A stretch of DNA of 64,000 nt from Streptomyces hyderabadensis (GTDB taxonomy: Bacteria > Actinomycetota > Actinomycetes > Streptomycetales > Streptomycetaceae): contig NZ_JAIOJZ010000002.1 of NCBI RefSeq assembly GCF_020404845.1, positions 186,001 through 250,000 of the forward strand, written 5' to 3'. Position numbers and translations under genes: made by a program. How positions within the stretch are numbered: position 1 is the stretch's first letter; the number at the start of each line of letters is the position of its first letter. The notes beneath the pieces are model-generated. The model was given only the letters and a program-made list of their open reading frames with translations, was not told the DNA's origin and searched no databases. Below are positions 25,144-33,672 of the stretch, one piece after another.

Positions 25144-26559
25144 CTACGCCACCACTCCCGCGGCCTTCGCCGCGTCCCGCACGGCGCCCGCGACGGCACC
25201 GGCGACCTTGTCGTTGAAGACGCTGGGGATGATGTAGTTCGGGTTGATCTCGTCCTCGGTCACCACGTCCGCGAGGGCGTGCGCGGCGGCGAGCATCATC
25301 TCGGTGTTGACGGTGCGGGACTGGGCGTCGAGCAGGCCGCGGAAGACGCCGGGGAAGACCAGCACGTTGTTGATCTGGTTCGGGAAGTCGCTGCGCCCGG
25401 TGGCGACGACCGCGGCCGTCTCGCGGGCGATCGCCGGGTCGACCTCGGGGTCCGGGTTCGCGAGCGCGAACACGATCGCGCCGTCCGCCATGGCGGCCAC
25501 GTCCGCGCCGTCCAGGACGTTGGGGGCGGAGACGCCGATGAAGACGTCGGCGCCGTGCACGGCCTCCTTGAGGGTGCCGGTGAGGCCCTCGGGGTTGGTG
25601 TTGTCCGCGATCCAGCGCAGGGCGGACTCGGGCGCGGCGTCCACCAGGTCGGCGCGGCCGGTGTGCACGACGCCGTGGATGTCGGCGACGACGGCGTTCT
25701 TGACCCCGGCGGCGAGCAGCAGCTTGAGGATGGCCGTGCCGGCCGCGCCGGCGCCGGACATGACGACCCGTACGTTCTCGATGGGCTTGTCCACCACGCG
25801 CAGGGCGTTGGTCAGCGCGGCGAGCACGACGATGGCGGTGCCGTGCTGGTCGTCGTGGAAGACGGGGATGTCGAGGGCCTCGCGCAGCCGGGCCTCGATC
25901 TCGAAGCAGCGGGGCGCGGAGATGTCCTCCAGGTTGATGCCGGCGAAGCCCGGGGCGATGGCCTTGACGATCTCGACGATCGCGTCGGTGTCCTGGGTGT
26001 CCAGGCAGATCGGCCAGGCGTCGATGCCGGCGAAGCGCTTGAACAGGGCCGCCTTGCCCTCCATCACCGGCAGCGCGGCCTTCGGGCCGATGTTGCCCAG
26101 GCCCAGCACCGCGGAGCCGTCCGTCACGACCGCAACGGAGTTGCGCTTGATGGTCAGACGGCGGGCGTCCTCGGGGTTCTCGGCGATCGCCATGCAGACG
26201 CGGGCCACGCCGGGCGTGTAGACCATGGACAGGTCGTCGCGGTTGCGGATGGGGTGCTTGGACGCCATCTCGATCTTGCCGCCGAGGTGCATGAGGAAGG
26301 TACGGTCGGAGACCTTGCCCAGGCTGACGCCCTCGATGCCGCGCAGCTGCTCCACGATCTCTTCGGCGTGGGCGGTCGAGCCGGCCGCGATGGTGACGTC
26401 GATGCGGAGCTTGTCGTGGCCGGAGGCCGTGACGTCGAGGCCGGTGACCGAGCCGCCGGCGGACTCCACCGCTGTGGTGAGCTGCGAGACGGCGGTTCCG
26501 CCCGCGGGCACCTCCAGTCGGACCGTCATCGAGTAGGAGACGCTGGGCGCCGTTGCCAT
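25144..26559 (-). CDS. NAD-type malic enzyme with N-terminal ACT domain
   Basis: 471 residues. The first 90 form an ACT-like regulatory domain (SYSMTVRLEVP…GGSVTGLDVTASG). The malic domain follows with catalytic Tyr and Lys regions (SMVYTPGVARVC; KRNSVAVVTDGSAVLGLGNIGP) and metal ligands in FHDDQHGTAIVVLAAL. The Rossmann domain has GAGAAGTAI. It decarboxylates malate to pyruvate in the cytoplasm, linking the TCA cycle to acetyl-CoA and lipid or antibiotic supply. The ACT domain suggests allosteric control by a small metabolite. Monocistronic; the 253 bp upstream (26560-26812) precede the sRNA candidate on the other strand. Confidence 0.93.
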   Translation of the reverse strand: MATAPSVSYSMTVRLEVPAGGTAVSQLTTAVESAGGSVTGLDVTASGHDKLRIDVTIAAGSTAHAEEIVEQLRGIEGVSLGKVSDRTFLMHLGGKIEMASKHPIRNRDDLSMVYTPGVARVCMAIAENPEDARRLTIKRNSVAVVTDGSAVLGLGNIGPKAALPVMEGKAALFKRFAGIDAWPICLDTQDTDAIVEIVKAIAPGFAGINLEDISAPRCFEIEARLREALDIPVFHDDQHGTAIVVLAALTNALRVVDKPIENVRVVMSGAGAAGTAILKLLLAAGVKNAVVADIHGVVHTGRADLVDAAPESALRWIADNTNPEGLTGTLKEAVHGADVFIGVSAPNVLDGADVAAMADGAIVFALANPDPEVDPAIARETAAVVATGRSDFPNQINNVLVFPGVFRGLLDAQSRTVNTEMMLAAAHALADVVTEDEINPNYIIPSVFNDKVAGAVAGAVRDAAKAAGVVA

Positions 26560-26650
26560 GGCCGACTTCCTCTGCTTTCACCGTGTAACTGGGTTGTGCC
26601 GTCCGATCGTCGCACCTACCGCTGGGTACGCGGTAGCCGCCCCGGATTGC

Positions 26651-26663
26651 GAACTTTTTGTTC
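26651..26663. promoter_or_regulatory. Short dyad GAAC-N5-GTTC upstream of the malic enzyme gene
   Basis: GAACTTTTTGTTC lies 92 bp upstream of the malic enzyme start in an unusually AT-rich patch. It could be an operator, but a 4-bp dyad can arise by chance. Confidence 0.25.
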
Positions 26664-26780
26664 ACCCGGATTTCGGAAAACGACTTCCACCATACGAGAA
26701 GTAGCCCGTCGGGGGAAGGGGGCACCGGGAGAGTCGCGAGGGAGGCGACGAGGTCGCCGAAGGAACCCGCGGGACGGGAA

Positions 26781-26808
26781 TTGTCTTGCGGGGATCGTTT
26801 GTTACCTT
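26781..26808 (+). promoter_or_regulatory. Candidate promoter of the sRNA at 26813
   Basis: TTGTCT (26781-26786), a 16-bp spacer and TACCTT (26803-26808, fits TAnnnT) resemble a vegetative sigma promoter. The expected start is 5-7 bp downstream, which is exactly where the RNA's closing stem begins. Confidence 0.5.
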
Positions 26809-26812
26809 GGAC

Positions 26813-26950
26813 GTGGCACCGGCTCGATCCAAGCCCCCGGGCCCAACCTTCGTCGCTACGAGCGACCACTTGCCGCGAGGCGAGCATGGCGGGTCGGTGC
26901 CACTTAAACGCAAGCGAAGGGCCCGCGCCGACGGCGCGGGCCCTTCGCAC
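26813..26950 (+). ncRNA. Candidate structured small RNA with intrinsic terminator
   Basis: GTGGCACCG (26813-26821) pairs perfectly with CGGTGCCAC (26895-26903), closing a 91-nt domain. Inside are a GTCGC/GCGAC hairpin with loop TACGA and a CTTGCC/GGCGAG hairpin capped by GCGA, a GNRA-type tetraloop. A 16-bp terminator hairpin follows at 26914-26948. A good promoter sits immediately upstream. No convincing coding frame runs through the segment. It is divergent from the malic enzyme gene and convergent with the HelD-like gene. I cannot match it to tmRNA, SRP RNA, RNase P or a riboswitch; it is either a reported but unremembered Streptomyces sRNA or new. Confidence 0.6.
26914..26948. terminator. 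Bidirectional terminator between sRNA and HelD-like gene
   Basis: Perfect 16-bp stem with a 3-nt loop (GCGAAGGGCCCGCGCC and complement). It lies 31 bp past the HelD-like stop on the minus strand and 10 bp past the closed domain of the sRNA on the plus strand, so it can serve both. Confidence 0.88.
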
Positions 26951-26978
26951 GTCCCGGAGCCGGTCCCCGGCCCGGCGC

Positions 26979-29315
26979 TCAGTCGCGCAGCAGGTCCGGC
27001 ACGCCGGAGGCGTCCGGCTCGTCCCGCTCGCCGGAGACGACCGTCAGCTGCTGCGTGGCCCGGGTCAGGGCGACGTACAGCACCCGCAGTCCGGCGGGCG
27101 ACTCGTCGGCGATCTCGGCCGGGGAGACGACCACCGTGGCGTCGTACTCCAGGCCCTTGGCCTCCAGGCTGCCCAGCGCCACCACCCGGTCGCCGAGCCC
27201 GGCCAGCCAGCGCCGGGCCTCCTCGCGCCGGTCCATCGCGACCACGACGCCGACGGTGCCGTCCACGAGGCCGAGCAGCCGGGCCGCCTCCGCCCGGACC
27301 GTCCCGGCCAGGGAGTCCTCCACCACCGCGAAGCGCGGCCGCACGCCGGTCGAGCGCACCGCCGACGGGGACGGCGAGCCGGGCATGGCCAGGGCGAGGA
27401 CCTTCGCCGCCAGCTCGGCGATCTCGGCCGGGTTGCGGTAGTTCACGGTCAGCTCGAAGCGGCGGCGCGGACGGGTGCCCAGGGCCTCGTCCCGGGCGGC
27501 GGCCGCCTCGTCGGGGTCGGACCAAGAGGACTGGGCGGGGTCGCCGACCACGGTCCAGGTGGCGTGCCGGCCGCGGCGGCCGACCATCCGCCACTGCATG
27601 GGGGTGAGGTCCTGCGCCTCGTCGACGATGACGTGCGCGTACTCGGTGCGCTCCTGCGCGAGGCGCTCGGCGCGCTCCCACTGGGTCTCCTCGCGCTGCG
27701 GCATCAGCTCCTCCAGGCCGGTGAGCTGGTCCAGCGGGTCCGCCTCGCGCCGCTTGCGGGGGCGGGCCGGGGTGCCGACGATCGCCTGCAGCTCGTCGAG
27801 CAGGGCGATGTCGTGCACGGAGTACCCTTCGCGCCGCAGCGAACGGGCGACCTTGCGGACCTCCCCGGGGTTCAGCACGCGCCGTGCCCAGCGGCCCAGG
27901 CGGCGCTCGTCCGCCATGGCCGCCAGCACGGCGGCGGGGGTCAGCTCGGGCCACCAGGCGTCGAGGAAGGCGGTGAAGGAGTCCTCGGAGCTGACGTCCT
28001 CGTCGAAGGAGGAGCGCAGCTCGGCGGCCAGCTCGGGGTCGGTGTGCCGGGCCGCGGCCCCCGACTTCTCCCACAGGGCGTCCAGGAGCAGCCGGCGGGC
28101 CCGGGGACGCAGCAGGTTGACGGGCGCGGTGCCGCCGAGGACGGTGCGGCGGATGCCGGCCAGCTCCTCGGCCTCCAGTTCGAGGCGGCGGCCGAAGGCG
28201 ACGACCCTGAGCAGGGTGGGCGAGTCGGCCGGCTCCAGCGCCCCGCGCGCGGCCTTGCGCAGCACCCGGAGCATGCGGGAGGAGCCCTTGACGCGGGCGG
28301 TCGCCGGAGTGTCGTACAGCGTGGCCTCCGCCCCGGCCGCGTCGTCGGCCAGTGAACCGATCGCACGGATGGCGACCTGCCCCTCCTCGCCGAGCGAGGG
28401 CAGCACGCCCTCGGTGTAGGCCACCAGCAGCGGCGTCGGCGAGACGATCAGGATGCCGCCCGCGTACCGGCGCCGGTCCTGGTAGAGCAGGTAGGCCGCC
28501 CGGTGCAGGGCGACGGCGGTCTTGCCGGTGCCGGGGCCGCCCTCGACGTAGGTCACGGAGGCGGCGGGGGCGCGGATCACCCGGTCCTGCTCGGCCTGGA
28601 TGGAGGCCACGATGTCCCGCATGGAGTGGGTACGGGCCTGGCCGAGGGCGGCCATCAGGGCGCCGTCGCCGACGACGGCCAGCTCCTCGCCGTCCAGGCG
28701 GGCGGTGATCTCGGGCCGCATCAGGTCGTCCTCGACGCCGAGGACGCGCCGCCCCTTGGAGCGGATCACCCGGCGGCGCACGACCCGGCCCGGGTCGACC
28801 GGCGTGGACCGGTAGAAGGGGGCGGCGGCGGGCGCCCGCCAGTCGATGACCAGCGGGGCGTAGTCCTCGTCCAGGACGCCGATCCGGCCGATGTGCAGGG
28901 TCTCGGCGATGTCGGCGGTGCCGTCGGGGCGCAGGGCGCCCTCGGCGGGCTCGACCGCCGTGTACGCGCCGTCCGGGCCCTTCTTCCCGTCCTTGCCGAG
29001 GAGCAGGTCGATGCGGCCGAACAGGAAGTCCTCGAACTCGTTGTTCAGGCGGTTGAGGTGGATGCCGGCCCGGAAGACCTGCGCGTCGCGCTCGGCCAGG
29101 GCGCCGGGCGTGCCGACGTGGCCGCGCTGGGCGGCGTCGTGCATGAGGAACTCCGCCTCGTGGATCTTCTCCTCCAGGCGGCGGTACACCCGGTCGAGGT
29201 GCGCCTGTTCCACGTCGATCTCTCGGTCCCGTACGGAGTCCTCCCGTGCGGAGTCCCCGCGTACCGGGTCGTGCTCCGAGTCGACCGCCGAATCCTGTTG
29301 CGCCTGTGCGGCCAC
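26979..29315 (-). CDS. HelD-like UvrD/Rep-family ATPase
   Basis: 778 residues from GTG at 29315. A charged coiled-coil N-terminus (about 30-65) precedes an SF1 motor: Walker A GGPGTGKTA (259-267), motif II VDEAQDLTPMQW, then LTVNYRNPAEI and VLYVALTRA. The split motor and N-terminal arm match HelD, which binds RNA polymerase, clears it from DNA and, in some actinobacteria, confers rifamycin tolerance. It acts in the cytoplasm. Its ribosome binding site lies in one arm of an inverted repeat (29317-29368). Assignment to HelD rather than UvrD rests on the arm and overall length. Confidence 0.85.
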   Translation of the reverse strand: MAAQAQQDSAVDSEHDPVRGDSAREDSVRDREIDVEQAHLDRVYRRLEEKIHEAEFLMHDAAQRGHVGTPGALAERDAQVFRAGIHLNRLNNEFEDFLFGRIDLLLGKDGKKGPDGAYTAVEPAEGALRPDGTADIAETLHIGRIGVLDEDYAPLVIDWRAPAAAPFYRSTPVDPGRVVRRRVIRSKGRRVLGVEDDLMRPEITARLDGEELAVVGDGALMAALGQARTHSMRDIVASIQAEQDRVIRAPAASVTYVEGGPGTGKTAVALHRAAYLLYQDRRRYAGGILIVSPTPLLVAYTEGVLPSLGEEGQVAIRAIGSLADDAAGAEATLYDTPATARVKGSSRMLRVLRKAARGALEPADSPTLLRVVAFGRRLELEAEELAGIRRTVLGGTAPVNLLRPRARRLLLDALWEKSGAAARHTDPELAAELRSSFDEDVSSEDSFTAFLDAWWPELTPAAVLAAMADERRLGRWARRVLNPGEVRKVARSLRREGYSVHDIALLDELQAIVGTPARPRKRREADPLDQLTGLEELMPQREETQWERAERLAQERTEYAHVIVDEAQDLTPMQWRMVGRRGRHATWTVVGDPAQSSWSDPDEAAAARDEALGTRPRRRFELTVNYRNPAEIAELAAKVLALAMPGSPSPSAVRSTGVRPRFAVVEDSLAGTVRAEAARLLGLVDGTVGVVVAMDRREEARRWLAGLGDRVVALGSLEAKGLEYDATVVVSPAEIADESPAGLRVLYVALTRATQQLTVVSGERDEPDASGVPDLLRD

Positions 29316-29316
29316 C

Positions 29317-29368
29317 GGGCCCCCTTCTGACGTGCTGGGCAGCCGTCAAAAATACGCGAAGGGGGCCC
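29317..29368 (-). promoter_or_regulatory. Inverted repeat that can sequester the HelD-like ribosome binding site
   Basis: GGGCCCCCTTC and its exact complement (11 bp) are separated by 30 nt, and the arm next to the GTG contains the GAAGGGGG ribosome binding site. If both arms are transcribed the start site would be masked. The 30-nt loop is too large for a typical terminator of the anti-sigma gene upstream. Confidence 0.5.
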
Positions 29369-29395
29369 AGGAAGCCACGGCACGCCCGCGGCCGG

Positions 29396-30256
29396 CTACG
29401 CGTCGACCTCCACCAGTCGCTTCCCGTCGAAGGTCATGACCTCGAAGTGGGAGATCTGGTTGGGTTCGAAGGCGGCGCCGCCGTGCACGTAGAGCGGCTT
29501 CTTGCCCTTGTCGGTGGTGGCGCCCGGGATGCCGTAGCCCCAGTCGGGGACCGTCCAGGAGGTGAGGGTCTCCCGCTCGCCGTTCTTGCCGACGGCGATC
29601 AGGGAGCACTTCTGGGGGCCCTTGAGGTTCTTCAGCTCCAGGACCGTCTCGGTGCCCCAGGCCTTCTTCTCCAGCGCCACGGTCGCGCTGACCTGCGTGG
29701 CCGGGTCGGTGGCGGTGACCCGGTCCGGCATGGCGGCGAACGCGGCCTCGGCCGGGCTCGCCGCCTGCTGCGAGGCCTCGGCCCTGGGGCTGCCGCCGTC
29801 GTCACCGCCGCCACCGCCGCCGCCCGTGGTCGCCACGGCGGCGAACGGGCCGCCGATGATCAGCGCGGCGGCGGTGCCCACCAGGTAGAAGTTGCGGCGG
29901 CGCTTGCTCGCGCGGCGTTCGGCGACCTCGTCGACGAGCTTCTCCGAGAGCCGCGGGCTGGGCTTGACGGTGAGCGACTCGGCGATCGCGGGCGTACCGG
30001 TGCCGGGCAGGTCGGCGAGGGCCGCCATCATCGGCTCCAGGCCGGCCAGCTCGTCGAGCTGCTGGGCGCACCACTCGCAGGTGGCGAGGTGGGCCTCGAA
30101 GGCCGTCGCCTCGGCGTCGTCGAGGATCCCGAGGGCGTAGGCGCCGACGGTCTCGTGCTCGTTCGGCGCCGGTGCTCCCTGCATGGGGACAGGATTACCC
30201 GTGTCGTCCGGGCCGAATCCCCCGCCGAATCCCTGAACTCCCCCGTAGCCGCTCAT
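29396..30256 (-). CDS. rsuA: Membrane anti-sigma factor of SigU (ZAS type)
   Basis: 286 residues from ATG at 30256, overlapping the sigU stop as TGATG. The N-terminal cytoplasmic part has the zinc-binding anti-sigma signature H56-LAT-C60-EW-C63 with H34 upstream. One membrane helix follows (about 123-143), then a Gly-rich linker and an extracytoplasmic domain (DPATQVSATVALEKKAWGTETVLELKN split across the fold). It should hold SigU inactive at the membrane until an envelope signal triggers its release or proteolysis. The gene order and coupling are those of the S. coelicolor sigU pair, as I recall it. Confidence 0.85.
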   Translation of the reverse strand: MSGYGGVQGFGGGFGPDDTGNPVPMQGAPAPNEHETVGAYALGILDDAEATAFEAHLATCEWCAQQLDELAGLEPMMAALADLPGTGTPAIAESLTVKPSPRLSEKLVDEVAERRASKRRRNFYLVGTAAALIIGGPFAAVATTGGGGGGGDDGGSPRAEASQQAASPAEAAFAAMPDRVTATDPATQVSATVALEKKAWGTETVLELKNLKGPQKCSLIAVGKNGERETLTSWTVPDWGYGIPGATTDKGKKPLYVHGGAAFEPNQISHFEVMTFDGKRLVEVDA

Positions 30257-30834
30257 CACGCCGTCACCCCCCGCTCCTCCAGTGCCAGCTTCATCGAACG
30301 CAGGGCGTAGAACACCCGGGAGCGAACGGTGCCGCTGGGTATGCCCAGTGTCTGCGCCGCCTCATTGACGGTACGCCCCTTGAAGTACGTCTCGACGAGG
30401 ACCTCCCGGTGGGCCGGGGTCAGGTCGTCGAGCGCGTCCGACAGCGTCATCAGCCACAGCGCCTTGTCGATCTCGTCCTCCGCGGGGATGACCTCCAGCG
30501 GCGACGGATCGACCTCCTGCGGCCGGGCCTGCCGGCTGCGGTGGCCGTCGATGACGATGCGCCGGGCGACCGTCACCAGCCAGGGGCGTACCGATCCGGT
30601 CGCACGGTTGAGCTGACCGGCGTTCTTCCAGGCCCGGATGAGCGTCTCCTGGACGACGTCCTCGGCGCGCTGGCGGTCCCCCGCGACCAGCCGCAGCACG
30701 TAGGCCAGCAAGGGGCCGGCGTGCTCGCGGTACAGCGCGCGCATCAGCTCCTCGTCGGGCTCCGAGGACGACTGGGACATGCGATGTCGGGCCCTCGCAC
30801 CACGTTCGTTGGCCACGACGGAATCCTTGCGCAC
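30256..30834 (-). CDS. sigU: ECF RNA polymerase sigma factor SigU
   Basis: 192 residues from GTG at 30834, chosen for GGAGG five bases upstream; ATG at 30780 is an alternative. Region 2 (LYREHAGPLLAYVLRLV, DVVQETLIRAWKN) and region 4 (LTPAHREVLVETYFKGRTVN, GIPSGTVRSRVFYALRSMK) are complete, with no region 3, as in ECF sigma factors. It redirects RNA polymerase to an envelope-stress or development regulon. It is controlled by the anti-sigma factor encoded immediately downstream. No clear autoregulatory GGAAC-type promoter is visible upstream. The paralogue-level name rests on remembered similarity. Confidence 0.85.
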   Translation of the reverse strand: MRKDSVVANERGARARHRMSQSSSEPDEELMRALYREHAGPLLAYVLRLVAGDRQRAEDVVQETLIRAWKNAGQLNRATGSVRPWLVTVARRIVIDGHRSRQARPQEVDPSPLEVIPAEDEIDKALWLMTLSDALDDLTPAHREVLVETYFKGRTVNEAAQTLGIPSGTVRSRVFYALRSMKLALEERGVTA

Positions 30835-30975
30835 GCCCACCTCCGGTGTCCGGGGGATCCCCCAGTCGGTCGCTCGCCCATCCGGTACGGACGCGAAGTG
30901 CGGCGTGTTCAAAACGAGATGAGAGTTTTCCCGGGGGCGGCGTGACGAACGGGACGCGGGGGAACCTACGGGTAC

Positions 30976-31566
30976 TTACCGGGCCAGGGCCGCGCGGCGG
31001 CGGTGCCGGGCGACGCGCTCGCGGTTGCCGCAGATCTCGCTGGAGCACCAGCGCCGGCGGCGGCCGCGGGAGGTGTCGACGTACACGATGGGGCAGTTGT
31101 CGCCCGCGCACTGCCTGAGGCTCGCCCGTGCGACGGGGTCGGTGAGCAGGTCCACGGCGTCCCGGGCGAGGGCGCCGAGCAGCGCGGCGCACCGCGGTGG
31201 CCCGGTCAGCTCCCGCACCAGTGCGCCGTCCCGGCCGGGTACCGCACGGGGGGCGGGCGGTGCGGCGAGGGCGAGTTCGTTGACGCGGGCGAGGGCGAGT
31301 TCGTGGCGGCGGTCGGGGGGCACCGGGCGGCCGCGCACCAACCGGGCGGTCTCGCCGCGCAGTTCGCGGAAGCCGGTCAGCCAGGAGGGGTCGGCGTGGG
31401 CCAGCGGGGTGCCGGGCGGGACGAGTCCGGAGCCGGTGATCCAGGCACGCAGGGCGTCGACGGAGCCGAGGCGTTCGGCGGGGTGGGTGGTGGCGACGAG
31501 GTCCAGACAGATCCGCCCGGTGTCGAACCGCAGCTCGTACGGGTCGGTGGCCGTGCCCAGTGCCAT
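30976..31566 (-). CDS. CGNR zinc-finger (ABATE) regulator
   Basis: 196 residues from ATG at 31566. The N-terminal ABATE domain (LRFDTGRICLDLVATTH) is followed by a C-terminal CGNR zinc finger with C-x4-C…C-x4-C spacing (CAGDNCPIVYVD, RRRRWCSSEICGNRERVARH). Such proteins are predicted ligand-binding transcription regulators. It is divergent from the DUF1772 gene at 31780 with 213 bp between them, so it may regulate that neighbour; this is inference from position. Confidence 0.87.
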   Translation of the reverse strand: MALGTATDPYELRFDTGRICLDLVATTHPAERLGSVDALRAWITGSGLVPPGTPLAHADPSWLTGFRELRGETARLVRGRPVPPDRRHELALARVNELALAAPPAPRAVPGRDGALVRELTGPPRCAALLGALARDAVDLLTDPVARASLRQCAGDNCPIVYVDTSRGRRRRWCSSEICGNRERVARHRRRAALAR

Positions 31567-31779
31567 GTTCCTGTCACCGCCTAGGGCTTGCCCGCTCAGG
31601 CACGGGCCCGGAAAGGGGAGCAGGGAGACCGCGCGGGCCGCACGCGGACCGCTCCCCTCTACAGTGCCTGCCCGCTCCCGCGCCCGGAACCCCTCGTACC
31701 GCTCCCGCGTGGACGCTCGCGCATGCGCCCGCGCGCCCGGGCCATGTCCGGCGCGCCGGGCCGCGCGTTGACTGGACGC

Positions 31780-32310
31780 ATGACGAACACCAACGGGGAA
31801 CGGCGGTCCCGCACCGCCGCTGGAGTACTGGTCGCGGCCACGGTCGCCGCGGGTCTGATGGCCGGGACCTTCTACGTCTTCGCCTGCGCCGTGATGCCGG
31901 CGCTGGCGCGCAGCGGGGACCGGGTGTACGTCGACGTGATGCGCGACGTCAACGACGTGATCCAGAACCCGGTGTTCCTGCTGGTCTTCATGGGCGCGCT
32001 CGCCCTCGCGGGCCTGGCGGGGTGGCAGTCGCGCGGGCTGCCCGGCCGCTGGTGGATCCGGGCCGGCGCGACGGCGTACGCGCTCGCCTTCCTGGTCACC
32101 GTCGTCGGCAACGTCCCCCTCAACGACGCCCTGGCCGGCCCCGGCGACCCGGCGGCGCTGCGCGAGCGGTTCGAGGACCCGTGGGTGGCGTGGAACGCCG
32201 TACGCGCCGCCCTGTCGACCCTGGCGACGGCCTGCCTGGCCACGGGCCTGGCCACCCGGAACCGCCCCTCCCGACCGGCAACCACGCCCTCCCCGGCGCC
32301 ACCGCACTGA
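31780..32310 (+). CDS. DUF1772 (anthrone oxygenase-like) membrane protein
   Basis: 176 residues, four predicted membrane helices. The start of the domain, TVAAGLMAGTFYVFACAVMPAL, and the later VFLLVFMGALA and WVAWNAVRAALST match the DUF1772 family, to which anthrone oxygenase-like proteins belong. The catalytic role in bacteria is mostly unproven. It is divergent from the CGNR regulator. A long frame extends upstream and downstream of it in other frames but lacks conserved residues. Confidence 0.82.
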   Translation: MTNTNGERRSRTAAGVLVAATVAAGLMAGTFYVFACAVMPALARSGDRVYVDVMRDVNDVIQNPVFLLVFMGALALAGLAGWQSRGLPGRWWIRAGATAYALAFLVTVVGNVPLNDALAGPGDPAALRERFEDPWVAWNAVRAALSTLATACLATGLATRNRPSRPATTPSPAPPH

Positions 32311-32384
32311 CACACCCGAGGGCGACTGGTCGCGGCGAGCGGGTGGAGGCGCCGCGGGTGCGGAAGGGCCGGGGGGTCAGGGGG

Positions 32385-33563
32385 TCAGTCGGTTGTGTAC
32401 TTGGCGTCCGTGGGTGGGTCCAGGGCGAGGCGGTAGCCGCGTTTGACGACCGTCTGGATCAGCTTCGGGGTGCCGAGGGACGTGCGGAGGCGGGCCATGG
32501 CGGTCTCGACGGCGTGTTCGTCGCGGCCGGTGCCCGGCAGGGCGCGCAGCAGCTCCGCGCGGGGCACGACCCAGCCGGGCCGCCGGGCCAGGGCGCGCAG
32601 CAGGGACATGCCGGCGGGCGGCACGGTCCGCAGCTCCCCGTCGACGAGCACCGCGTGTCCGCGGATCTCCAGCCGGTGCCCGGCGACGGGCAGGGCCCGG
32701 GCGCGGGCCGGCAGTTCCTGGCAGAGCAGCTGGACGAGGGGCCCGAGCCGGAAGCGCTCGGGCTGGACCGTGTCGACGCCGTGCGCCTGGAGCGGCACCG
32801 CGGTGACCGGCCCGACGCAGGCGGGCAGCACGTCGTGGCCGAACGCGGCGAGCAGCTCCGGCAGCAGGCCCCGCTCCTCGGCCCGGCCCAGCAGGGACGC
32901 CGCGGCGGGCGCGCTGGTGAAGGTCACCGCGTCCACGCCGCGCGACACGGCGGCGTCCAGCAGCCGGTCCACCGGCCCGAGGTCCTCCGGCGGCAGCCAG
33001 CGGTACACCGGCACGCCCACCACCTCGGCGCCGCCCTCCCGCAGCGCCTCCACGAACCCCGGCAGCGGCTCCCCGTGCAGTTGCACGGCGATCCGGCGGC
33101 CCTCCACCCCCTGTTCCAGGAGCCGGTCCAGGACCTCGGCCATGGACTCCGAGGCGGGCGACCACCGCTCGGTCAGCCCCGCGGCCCGTACCGCGCCCTT
33201 GACCTTGGGCCCGCGCGCCAGCAGCTCCACCGTGCGCAGCCGCTCCAGCAGCGTCTCGCCGAGCCCCCAGCCGTCGGCGGCCTCGACCCAGCCCCGGAAC
33301 CCGATGGCGGTGGTGGCGACGACGACGTCCGGTGCCTGGTCGACGATGCGTTTGGTCGCGGCCATCAGCTCGCCGTCGTCGGCCAGCGGCACGATCCGCA
33401 GCGCCGGCGCGTGCAGCACGGTGGCACCGCGCCGCTGGAGCAGCGCGCCCAGTTCGTCGGCCCGGCGGGCGGCGGTCACGCCCACGGTGAACCCGGCCAG
33501 GGGGCCGTGGTCGGGTCGCTGCGTTCCCTCGTCCATGCCACCCGCCTCGCTTACGTCGTCCAT
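32385..33563 (-). CDS. nnaR: NnaR-type regulator: uroporphyrinogen-III synthase-like domain fused to winged helix
   Basis: 392 residues. Residues about 20-275 form a HemD-like two-lobed domain (GFTVGVTAARRADEL, VVVATTAIGFRGW, VTFTSAPAAASLL). Residues about 300-385 form an OmpR/PhoB-type winged helix (VDGELRTVPPAGMSLLRAL, EHAVETAMARLRTSL, IQTVVKRGYRLAL). This fusion next to narK matches NnaR, which works with GlnR on nitrate/nitrite genes in S. coelicolor. The HemD domain probably senses rather than catalyses. It follows narK on the same strand behind a terminator, so it may have its own promoter in the 109-bp gap. Confidence 0.88.
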   Translation of the reverse strand: MDDVSEAGGMDEGTQRPDHGPLAGFTVGVTAARRADELGALLQRRGATVLHAPALRIVPLADDGELMAATKRIVDQAPDVVVATTAIGFRGWVEAADGWGLGETLLERLRTVELLARGPKVKGAVRAAGLTERWSPASESMAEVLDRLLEQGVEGRRIAVQLHGEPLPGFVEALREGGAEVVGVPVYRWLPPEDLGPVDRLLDAAVSRGVDAVTFTSAPAAASLLGRAEERGLLPELLAAFGHDVLPACVGPVTAVPLQAHGVDTVQPERFRLGPLVQLLCQELPARARALPVAGHRLEIRGHAVLVDGELRTVPPAGMSLLRALARRPGWVVPRAELLRALPGTGRDEHAVETAMARLRTSLGTPKLIQTVVKRGYRLALDPPTDAKYTTD

Positions 33564-33614
33564 CGCCCGCCGCGCTCCGATCCGTTCACACCCGCGTGCA
33601 CAGTCACGTGCCGA

Positions 33615-33646
33615 CCGAGCCTGTCAACGGTGCGTGACAGGCTCGG
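33615..33646 (-). terminator. Terminator between narK and nnaR
   Basis: Perfect 12-bp stem CCGAGCCTGTCA/TGACAGGCTCGG with an 8-nt loop, 27 bp past the narK stop. Confidence 0.85.
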
Positions 33647-33672
33647 TTCGGCCTCATGTCACCAGTGTTACG

